The translations under genes and the position numbers were made by a program. Below are positions 1-9,800 of a stretch of DNA of 64,000 bases, one piece after another; position 1 is the first letter of the stretch, and each line of letters opens with the position of its first letter. Source of the DNA: Rapana venosa (lineage: Eukaryota > Mollusca > Gastropoda > Neogastropoda > Muricidae); the NCBI GenBank assembly GCA_028751875.1, contig CM054140.1:31318393-31382392 (forward strand), written 5' to 3'. The notes under the pieces are model-generated. The model searched no databases. It was given only the letters and a program-made list of their open reading frames with translations, and was not told where the DNA came from.

Positions 1-6
1 AGAGAG

Positions 7-69
<63 letters not shown>
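1..69. repeat. (GA)n microsatellite
   Basis: An uninterrupted dinucleotide run at the window edge, probably longer outside. Confidence 0.95.
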
Positions 70-70
<1 letters not shown>

Positions 71-344
71 ATTTCAGGTTACATCAACATAAAAATGAAT
101 CAAATACGAAATTTTGACAAAGCACTGTCACCCAAACTTTTTATGTGTTTTAAAACATACTATCAATAACATATCAAGTTAAGTTACAAAATGCCAATGA
201 GCCTGATATAAAACAGTTTTAACAGCCTCAACAACACCATCAATACAACAATTGGAAGTTAGGCAAATCAGTTAAAACTCACTCAATACATTTCCAAGAG
301 GCATGGTATATTGATTGAAGAAGAACAATATTGTATGAGAGAGA

Positions 345-435
345 GACAATGACAATGACAAGTTATTTTATTTCGAGGATAATGAATAAGCACTCATGTG
401 CTTTTTTACATCCAGTCCCCGCCCGTAGGGATACA
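345..435 (-). mobile_element. Fragment of repeat family 'C'
   Basis: The words atttcgaggataatgaataa, gcactcatgtgctttttta and catccagtccccgcc match the end of family C. Only about 90 bp remain. Similar short fragments occur at about 57275-57310 and 57860-57950. Confidence 0.6.
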
Positions 436-487
436 TCTTAATAATAACCCAACACTTATACAGTCTCACAGTAGAAACATGGGAAAA

Positions 488-742
488 TAACCCTTTTCAA
501 AACAGCCCCCCCCCTCCCCCCCGAACCCCCCCCCCCCCCCCCCCAAAGCAAACAAATAAAAGAAAACCCTAAAAATACCCCACCACCCCCACCCACCCCC
601 ACCACCACCACCCCAAAAAAACCCCACAACCAAAACAAACAAACAAACAAAAGAGAAAGAAAAACCAACCCAACAAAAGAAGAAAAAAAGAAAAAAGAAG
701 AGAAAAAGAAACAACAAAACCAAGAAAAATAACAACCAAACT

Positions 743-825
<83 letters not shown>

Positions 826-838
826 GGGGGGGGGGGGA
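488..838. repeat. Poly-C tract, purine-rich block, (GA)n and G run
   Basis: C runs at 488-544, a CCACCACC/A-rich stretch, then (GA)n at 744-821 and a G run at 825-838. Short ORFs of poly-Leu/Ser or Gly type here are artefacts. Confidence 0.9.
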
Positions 839-1002
839 GGATGCACTGACATAATTATAGAGAGATAGAGGCACACACTGTGACACTTATACATCGTTTT
901 ACAAACGTTATATCTCTGCATGGCACTGTGCACTCTTGTGTCAGGAAGTAAGGACATCAGCCTTACTCTGTCTTGAATAAAAGTAAACGTATTACATAGG
1001 GG

Positions 1003-1594
1003 GGACGGGATAGCTCAGTGGTCGGAGCACTCGCTTTCCCCCAGCCAAGTTAAGCATTTTGAGCGTGGTTACCAGTTGGATGGGTGACCGTTTGCGCGCC
1101 TTGGCTTCAGTACAGTTCCCCCAGTTCACCCAGCTGTAAATGGGTACCTGTCCTCTTTAGGGACGGGATAGCTCAGTGGTCGGAGCACTCGCTTTCCCCA
1201 GCCAAGTTAAGCAGCGTTGAGCGTGGTTACCAAGTTGGATGGGTGACTGTTTGCCCGCCTTGGCTTCAGTACAGTTTCCCCAGTTCACCCAGCTGTAAAT
1301 GGGTACCTGCCCTCTTTAGGGTCAGGGAAGGTAAAGCAGCGAGGGAGAGGAGATGGGCGCCGCCCTCAATATGCTGGCCCTAGAGAAGTGAGGTCTCTGA
1401 CGCCTCGCTCCCCTACGACCTTATAGGTTATGGGACTCCTTTACCTTTACCTTACCTCTTTAGGGTCAGGGAAGGTAAAGCAGTGAGGGAGAGGAGATGG
1501 GCGCCGCCCTCAATATGCTGGCCCTAGAGAAGTGAGGTCTCTGACGCCTTGCTCCCCTACGACCTTATAGGTTATGGGACTCCTTTACCTTTAA
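1003..1594 (+). mobile_element. tRNA/5S-like SINE: tandem of three partial copies
   Basis: The first copy (1003-1160) breaks off at the Ctttag point and a second starts at 1161. A third tail-only copy begins near 1453. Each head has a tRNA-like A box (tagctcagtggtcggagca), followed by a 5S-rRNA-like block (aagttaagca, then ttggatgggtgacc), then a shared body ending ataggttatgggactccttt and a tacctt-type tail. Short ORFs across it are not genes. Confidence 0.8.
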
Positions 1595-1639
1595 TTACAT
1601 AGCAAATACTGTAGAGGCCCGAATTTAAAGATATTTACT

Positions 1640-2680
1640 CTCTGCACATGCTCACTGGCAAGTGTGTGTGTGTGTGTGTGTGTGTGAATAAGGAGGAGTG
1701 TTGTGCCACCCTGTGCATTTCAATATTTTCTTGTTTCAATGAGAAAACGAAACAAGGTTAAACCTAATACGCATGCGCGCTAATCATAGGCCTACAGGAA
1801 ATACTTGTGGGATCGCAGGAAAAGTTTGGCGAGGGTTCTGCGACAAAATGTGAAAAAGTACAGTACGTTCGAATTGAATCATTAAGGTGGGTGAGAACCA
1901 GCTCTTGCGTTAAGCTGCCATAATCGATCAACTTCTTTTTATTGAATATAATGCTGTGCGTGCAGATCTGGTTAGAGCACTGCGCATAGGTAAGATCAGT
2001 ACACTCGCGCTTTTCACGAGTTCGCGACATACCTGTAAAAAGATAACAATAATGGACGATGACTGTCATACATTTGATAGGAATACACTGGTTGGAAAAT
2101 TCATCCATTAATCAGACATACAAAGACTTGACAGTTCAGAGTAATTTCTGAATTATTATATAGTTGATGTCGATGATCGTCACTGACGTTATAAAGCCCA
2201 GAAGTAGCAAGGATCGAGTAAGAGAAGTCATGTTTTCAAGTAGCCTGGCTTCCTTCTTGTCTTACATTGAGTTACAATGATCGCGAGGCTTTGAATTTAA
2301 TAAGCCAGTTTACTTTAGTTAACTTTGAATCTTGGTCAGAATAACTTGCAAGAGTAATGAAAACGAAAGATGTGTTTAGTATTTTGGGGATTTCAGCCAG
2401 TCTTGTGTTGATCACATAGCCTCCTAGTTGATTGTCTCGTTCTTGTTTCGAGCGGGAAACAAGGGAAGTAGGCCAAGGCATAGTACATTAGTAGGGCCTA
2501 CTTATTACTTTACACCAGTTAGCACGTGTATCCGTTGAAGTGGTATCCTGGTATGGGAGACTTGAACTTTGGAGCCTTAATTTTTTGTTTGGTGTAGGTA
2601 GGTAAGTCACTAGCTTTTGGCATTCATGTGCAGATCTGGCAATTATTTATCATAATTTATGTGATCACAATAACAAAACA
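1640..2680. other. Intergenic, nothing recognised
   Basis: Contains a (TG)n run at 1660-1686 and unremarkable sequence. ORFs of 114 and 69 codons on the minus strand show no family motif and are left out. Confidence 0.5.
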
Positions 2681-2685
2681 AAAAA

Positions 2686-2981
2686 AGGTAAAGGTAAAGG
2701 AGTCCCATAACCTATAAGGTCGTAGGGGAGCCAGGCTCAGAGACCTCACTTCTCTAGGGCCAGCATATTGAGGGAGGTGCCCATCTCCTCTCCCTCGCTG
2801 CTTTACCTTCCCTGACCCTAAAGAGGGCAGGTACCCATTTACAGCTGGATGAACTGGGGGAACTGTACTGAAGCCAAGGCGTGCAAATGGTCACCCATCC
2901 AACTGGCAACCACGATGGATGCTGCTTAACTTGGCTGGGGGAAAGGGAGTGCTCCGACCACTGAGCTATCCCGTCCCCAAT
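2686..2981 (-). mobile_element. tRNA/5S-like SINE copy
   Basis: The reverse complement of the same consensus, nearly full length, with a simple ggtaaa tail at 2687-2700 and the A-box head ending near 2980. Confidence 0.8.
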
Positions 2982-3096
2982 AAATAGGGTAACAACTAAC
3001 AAAGGATATATATAGGCCCACACATTGTGATCAATACATGTATAGCTATTGTTATTATACTTTTAAACATTATTTAAATCTCCTTGAAATGAATTG

Positions 3097-3870
3097 ACTT
3101 TAACCATTTCACCGCCAGCTGATCTGTAAGACAGCAGTTCCAGGCGTCAGCGGATTTTGCAAAGACTACATGAAAATTACACTTACAACTTCAAATGCCA
3201 TGCAAACAAAAATAACCTGCAATTATAACTGTGTAAATGTTATTGTAAAAATATCAGTGGGGGCTGGTCCCATGTCAAGTAAATGATAGATTTATGGCCT
3301 TTCATAAAGCCCAAAACAGAGCAGTGGATCAAAGGGTAACCAACCCTGATCCTGACTTTGTGGCTTTATATAACCAGTTCGATGCCTATAGCCATATAGG
3401 ATGTCAGCTGAAGTCCTAGGCTAAGTCAATAAGTGCTTCTCTAGTGCCTATAAAAAGCATAGGATGTCAGCTGACGTCCTTGGGTGTTTTTTTCCCGATT
3501 TTTCACAAGTTTTGTGTCTGGTGCAAAAGTGAAAACTTTTCACAGGGTTAGAAGAACAGCTAAAGGAAGAATGGAATCCCTCTATGTCACAGCAAACATA
3601 ATGTTTTTCTTGTTAGTCGGTGACTGGCTAAGTTTGTGCTGTGTAAGCTGAGTACCATGTGGTGAGATGGATTATCAACGTTGGAAGTTTTGTGTGGGAC
3701 AGTCAGGTAGCCATCCACTTCACAGAAAACTTTCGTACTACTTTGCCAGCATTGCAGATAATTTTGATCAAAATAATTATTCGGAAGGCAAAGATCTTTT
3801 GTCTGATGATTCACTTGAAAATGACAATGATTATGACAGTGATGTGCAACACTTGCTGGATGCCATGTAG
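3097..3870 (+). other. Possible left part of another TTAA-type transposon
   Basis: The sequence TTTAACCATTTCACCGCC near 3097 resembles the left ends of the two TTAA elements described elsewhere in the window. Near 3399 and 3467 the imperfect palindrome ggatgtcagctgacgtcc is repeated. An acidic 67-aa ORF (3667-3870) could be a transposase N-terminus. I see no matching right end, so this is a weak call. Confidence 0.22.
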
Positions 3871-4379
3871 CAAACTTGTCAGCAGACCAGTGTAGTCATG
3901 ATACATTGATAGTGAGTCTAGACAGTTCCAGCAAAGGCAAAAGTCGGTTAAGGCCTGAGGCAGCAGGCAAAAGCCTACTTATGACGCTTTAAATCCGGCC
4001 TTAAAGACTCATTTATTTCAATTCAAACCCTCATTTATTTCAAACCTAAGATTGTCCCCTCTTGTTTCATCACAAAAAGTCCCTGCCCTCAACAGCCAAA
4101 ACCCCCATCACCCTGCCAGAGTGTACAACCTTTATATGTGTACATTGTGTGTGCATGGATGGGTGTGTATTCATTTGAGTATGTAAAAACTATTAATTGT
4201 AACTGGTTGCGTGTGAATGAGTAGGATGAATGAAAGCTGTTTGATTTGTTTTTTGCAAGATATAGCACTGTGTAAATTCCATGTATTATTATGAAATTAA
4301 TTTGAAAGGCATTTTTATCGCTTACAAATCACTTCAGTTCTCTGTGTTTGTCACACAGCTTTAGCATGTCTTCCATGAT

Positions 4380-4710
4380 GCTGGGCTTCTTTGTTGGTCA
4401 GTGTTTCACTGTTTGCAAAGGATATCGTTGGCTATTTCAGTCACAGCAGTGTTGAAGCTGTTGATCATTGTATCTGCTTTGATGTCCTGGTTGTCATGAA
4501 AGAGGAGTGGGGAAAGTTTTCCCCCTATCATTGCTTGGAAGGTGTTTTTTTGGTGTGTGTTTGTGCTATGATTGGGTCCTTGCATTTCTAAAGACTGCAT
4601 TTGGTCCTTACATTGACCTGTTTCTTTATCCTCTTGAGGTGAAGTCTGAAAGTCATCATCACAAGGTCATGGTCACTTCTGATGTTGGTTCCTGGAAAGC
4701 TCCTGGTCTT
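4380..4710 (-). mobile_element. RTE-type LINE remnant: end of the APE endonuclease and linker
   Basis: Minus-strand translation near 4620-4710 gives PGTNIRSDHDLVMMTFRLHL, containing the SDH motif that closes AP-type endonuclease domains. It is followed (with a TAG) by a KCKDPN stretch and DIKADTMINSFNTAVTEIAN, the usual linker before RT. It is broken by stops. The adjoining LINE piece at 4.74-5.57 kb lies on the opposite strand. Confidence 0.7.
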
Positions 4711-4734
4711 CACAATATTAACACTTGATTGGAA

Positions 4735-5570
4735 CAGGTAGCATTGGAGGCAGGACAATTACAAACTTGTGTTTTGCTTATGATATCGATGGCCTAGATG
4801 GAAAAGAGCAAGAGCTGATCATCTTGGAAAATTATATCACCTTGATGAAGCATCTTTGGCATATATGTATGCATTCAGATTAGCTCAGAGAAAACCCAGT
4901 TGATGACAAACAGTGCCAATGGCATACGTACTGACATTATCATAGACAAGAAGAAAATTGAGATTGTCCATAGCTTTAAATATCTCAATTATCAGGGATC
5001 TAAAGTATTGGATGAAGAATCAAAACTTGATGTTCTCTCCATGAAAGCCCAGACTACAGCTGCAATGACCAAACTAAAAGTCCTGGAACAACAAGAACGT
5101 CAACACTAGCATCAAGATCAGTCTGATGTGTTCCCTTGTCATTTCCTTTTTTTTTTTTTTTTTTTTTTTAATGCCTGTTGAACTTGGACCATAACAGCAG
5201 ACATTGAAAGGAGGATACATGTTATGGAGATGAAATGCTGTCACAATTTCTTTGTATGATATTAATGATACAGAGATCACATAACTTTGTAAGGAAGTGA
5301 AAACCAGAAATGCCATTGTGCCATATGAAGAGTTGGCTTCAGTGAAAAAACATGAAGTGGAACGGGCATGTCACATCTGGACTTACCATGACTGTTCTAC
5401 ACTGCCTACAGGGAATAGTACAAGAAAGTACTGAGAAAGGCAGAGAAAATGATGGGAAAACTTGTCTGGCCTTGAGTGGAATGACATACTAAGGAAAGCT
5501 GAGAAGCACAAGGAGTGTAGGAAGCTGGTTACAAAATCTTCTGTGGTGCACCAACAGTCTACTTCTTCTT
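4735..5570 (+). mobile_element. RTE-type LINE remnant: RT C-terminal region
   Basis: The plus strand codes ISSEKTQLMTNSANGIRTDI and KIEIVHSFKYLNYQGSKVLD followed by an AAMTKLKVLE block. After a T run it continues as TADIERRIHVMEMKCCHNFF and, near 5350, KWNGHVTSGLTMTVLH. These are the post-palm motifs of RTE/BovB-like elements. Several frameshifts and stops: a dead copy. Confidence 0.75.
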
Positions 5571-5582
5571 CTTCCTTTTTTG

Positions 5583-6605
5583 TCATGTTTCTCCCAGGGG
5601 AGGTTTGACATTGATGAGCCTTCTCCATCTCTCTCTGTTTTGAGCTTCCTCCTTATTTATGCCCCTTTCTCTAAGATCATCTGCAATACAGGCAGCCCAT
5701 GTTTTGCTAGGTCTTCCCTTTGGTCTCTTTCCATCCACTACGAAGTTCATTGCTCTTTTTATGATGTGGTGGTCTGCTTTCTGTTGAACGTGCCCAAACC
5801 AGCGCAGTCTATTGGTACTAGCTACAGACTTCAGATCATCAACTTTGCTCATTCTCCATAGTTCTTCATTCGTGATCCTGTCTTCCCATTTGATCTTTGT
5901 CATGTAGTGTAGCATTCGGTTTTCACAGCTCTTCAACAAACGTTCGACGGTGTTTGTGAAAACCCACGTCTCTGAGCCATACAGGAGAACAGGTCTGATG
6001 CAGGCCTTATATATCAGACAGCGTCTCTCCAGTGGGATTTTCTGATTTCTGAGCAGACTTGCCAATTCTTTCCATTTCTTCCAAGCACTCGCAATCCTGG
6101 TTCTGACAGCTAACTCAGATTTTGCTTCGCAGCTCATCATCTCTCCCAGGTAGCAGAATTCGTCTACAACTTCTATCTTCCCTTGTTCAAATTCTAGCTC
6201 CTCCTTTCCTGCATTGGTATTGTCTTCACCCTTCTTATTCATACAACTGGGGCAGACAAATACTCCGTCCTCCTTCTTCAGACTTTTGAGCTTTGAGCAT
6301 CTTTTGTGACACCAATATTGACATTTGGAGCATTTGATCGAATTGTTCCCTATGCCTTTGTGGCAGACACCACACACACACGGGTATTTGCCTTGCTCTC
6401 TGTGTTCTGCGGTCTTTTCCAATTGTCATTGCTTTGGTCTTGTCAACATTTACCTTCATTCCTCTGCGTTCTAATCTGTTTCCAATGGCCAAATCTTTGA
6501 GTAGCGTCATCACTGTTCTCAGCTACCAGTACTAAGTCGTCAGCATACAGCAGTTCCCAGATCTCTTGACTGCAGAATAGGTGAAGGCATAGAAGACCTT
6601 GATTT
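5583..6605 (-). pseudogene. Truncated LINE reverse-transcriptase fragment with PHD-like zinc finger
   Basis: Near 6535-6560 the minus strand reads LLYADDLVLVAEN, the RT catalytic YADD box. It is followed by RLERRGMKVNVDKTKAMTIG, then a frameshift near 6420 and a 270-aa open stretch: CGVCHKGIGNNSIKCSKC and HKRCSKLK (PHD-like Cys4-His-Cys3 cluster), FCYLGEMMSCEAKSELAVRT, RPVLLYGSETW, RLRWFGHVQQK and KGRPSKTW. This is the thumb and C-terminal part of a jockey-like RT. It is 5'-truncated, with no endonuclease here, ending near 6605. Confidence 0.8.
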
Positions 6606-6786
6606 TAACAGGTACCAGCTGTTAACAATTTTTTAAAACTTTTTTAGTGAAAAGACCAGATATGTAAATGAAACTTTGGTGCTTTTTTTCCCTTCTGAAA
6701 TAGGTTAGCAAGGTTTTGGGATGTGAACAGCAGCTCTGATACTTGGATTTGATACCAGTAACTGAACCAGTAGCACTGCAGATATC

Positions 6787-6805
6787 ATGGGGCGACGAAG
6801 GCAAG
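6787..6805 (+). CDS. MYT1-like gene, exon 1 (start codon)
   Basis: Codes for MGRRRQ plus one base. The exon opens at 6782 after an acceptor (cactgcag) and ends at a CAAG|GTAAGA donor. This ATG is chosen because the single left-over G joins exactly with the 'ag' of the next exon, giving a continuous basic N-terminus. Earlier 5' UTR exons were not identified. Confidence 0.65.
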
Positions 6806-9800
6806 GTAAGATGCTTGGTAGAGAAGCAGAATTTGTTGATTTAAATTGCATTTTAAAATGCAATCACTTGGTTTCCTTTAATAATGTTATCTTTGTGTGT
6901 GCATATCGGTCTTAAAATGAGTCCTAGATGTGATGAGCGAGAGTGCCTTTGATTTCTCTGTAATGTTTTTTTCTTTTTCTTTTCTTTCATTTTTTTGGGG
7001 TCTGGACATCTCTCAACCTCACCCCACCCTTGTCTCTTTTTCTGTTTACATCTGTATCTGAATATATGATTTCATGCTCCATAGCTGTGAAGGATGTATG
7101 TTTGTTTTGTGAACAAGTTTTGTCTGTAGCAAGTTATTTTGATTGCCACTTTGATTTATGTAATGTCAGTCAATGAATAACATTGATTACTTTGAGTTTG
7201 ACTGTTTAACATGTACATTATACAAAAATCCATGATACAAAATCCATAAATTATATCCACACACTATACCACCTCTATTACATAACCAGTAACCATAAAT
7301 ACACTATACACACATTTCAAAATCTTCTGTGACTTGTCCATGTCGTCTGTGCTGGTATGTGTAACATTTTTGTGTTAACACTGTTCTCTCAGTTTAACTT
7401 TTGTTTACCACAGAGCGATCTACATCAAGGACTGAGGAATTGTCCTCTTCTCAAGTAAAACCTGGGTAAGTGAGTAGAGCTTGTTTCTTTTAGAATTCTT
7501 TGGTATGATCTTAAGTGTTAAGTATCACATGACACCAGATTGAAAATAACTATCCCAGTTTCTGCTATAAATCAAAAAAGATTTTATTGTGTGGGAGGGT
7601 TTGAGCTTTAGGCAATAATTTTTTTCTCTTGAAATCGTTGTTGGCTTCAGGAAACTGGGGGATGACTGGGAGAAGAAGTGATACTGGCTTGGTCAGTTCT
7701 TTGACCTCTGCTTTCTTTTATCTCTCGCTGTGGAACTAAAAGTGCTAGAATGACTTGGTGTGCATATCAGTATGTAAATGATATTTCCAATCTGGAAATT
7801 CTGTGCTAGAAATGTAACTCTTTCATTGGCTTTTTCCTTGTTCTCCCTCCCTCTGTCTTCTTTCTTGCTTGCTGTTTGCCTTTTAGTTGCCTGCTTTTAT
7901 TCAAGCAAACCTTGATGTCCTCATTTTTCTGTTTCCTTGCTGTCTGTAGTGTAATGTGTTGGTTGCGTTGATTCATGATTCATGAGATTGTCAATGTCAA
8001 CTTAGGAAAGGGCACAGGATATATGTCCGTCCATTCTGTACTGTTATTCACTTATAGGGCTTTTCTTGTTTATTTTTGCCTTCCAAATAGGTTTGCTTTT
8101 ATTTCTTTATTTTTTGCCTTTTTGTGATCTAGGTATGAGAAATTAAAGGGAACTCTGAATAGCTGGGATTTTCTACATAGCATAGTACTCATTATTTTTT
8201 AGTATGTTTCATAATGGAATCATTGATTAAGATGATATCTTACACTGTGTTTTTTTGCAGGATGATTAAGCATTGGAGTGGCTAAATGATAAAGTTATAT
8301 ATCTATTGACAGCATTGTGGATAACTTTGACATAGTTCATTTGGAATTTATTTGGTGAAAGTCCTGATTTGATTTTTAGCAGACTGTTGGGCTGTAAGTA
8401 AGAACTTCATGATGATGATGATGATAATGGTGATGAAAGGAAAAGATGGACTGACAACATTAATAAGTGGACTTGGGAACAAGTTGGACATGATCTGGGC
8501 CTGTGCTCAGGATGATGCAAGTGGAGACAACCAGTAGAGTGGATAGATTTTGTGGTCCTATATAGCTCCAAAGGGTTCAGATCTGTAAACACGATGCATC
8601 ATGCTTATTCTTTATCACTGGTGTTTAAATATTTTGTACCCACAGTGACGGGATAGCTCAGTGGTCGGAGCACTCTTTCCCCCAGCCAAGTTAAGCAGCG
8701 TCGAGCGTGGTTACCAGTTGGATGGGTGACCGTTTGCGCGCCTTGGCTTCAGTACAGTTCCCCCAGTTCACCCAGCTGTAAATGGGTACCTGTTCTCTTT
8801 AAGGTCAGGGAAGGTAAAGCAGCGAGGGAGAGGAGATGGGTGCCGCCCTCAATATGCTGGCCCTAGAGAAGTGAGGTCTCTGACGCCTCGCTCCCCTACG
8901 ACCTTATAGGTTATGGGACACCTTTACCTTACCTTACCCACAGTGATTGGAATACATTAAAGAGGATTGCATTTTATTGTAACCAGGAATTTAGAAGTTT
9001 TTAGTGTAGTTAAAATGTGGCTATGAAACACACAATAGAAAAGATAAATTTATTTTTTTTTAAAGAAAATTTTCATAAACAATTTTACTAAGAAGTCTGT
9101 GATGTGTGTTTGTTTCAGCAAGCGAACTAGATCTGGGAAATTCATTGGAGTTGATGAACAAATGCAAGAAAACCCAAAGAAAGTAAAGTTAGATCATTCC
9201 AAAGGAAATCCTGACATAAATCCTGCTGTCAGTCAGAAATCCAGAGACATGTCAAAAGTGATTGTAAGAGAGGAACAAGACTCACCGGAGCATTTCCAAC
9301 AAGAGAATTTATATGATCAGGGAACAGTGGCTGAAACTGCCAACATTGTAGGATATTCAGTGTTGTCAGAAAGGAGTGGTGGCGCAGCTGATGTGAAAAT
9401 AGAGGCAACTGATATAGAGATGGAGACGACTGATTTAAGGATAGAGGCAGCTGATATAAAGACTGAGACAGAAATGGAGCTGGTTCGGTTTTGTTCCTGT
9501 GGAGTTGACAAAGACTGTACTTGTGAAGACACCAAACACTGTACTTGTGAAGACACCAAACACTGCACTTGTGAAGACATCAAACCCAGGTTGCGTGAAG
9601 ACATCGGGTCTTTGTGTTGTGCTGACACCAAGTTATGTTCTGAAGATGTGAAGCCTCATCTCAGTGATATCAGGTCATGTACTTGTGAAGACATCAAAAT
9701 TTGTTCTTGTGAAATCCCAGAAAGTAACATCACACATGTGAAATCTGAAACCGACTCTGATGTGAAATTGGAAAGTGTTTGTCAAGAAGAATTTGAAAAA

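Noticed and set aside
1003..1100. A tRNA gene or 5S rRNA gene
   Set aside because: Only an A-box-like head and the internal part of 5S are present, repeated in several copies with the same unrelated body. These are SINEs, not RNA genes.
1764..2108. 114-codon minus-strand ORF
   Set aside because: No motif, ordinary composition, no splice support.
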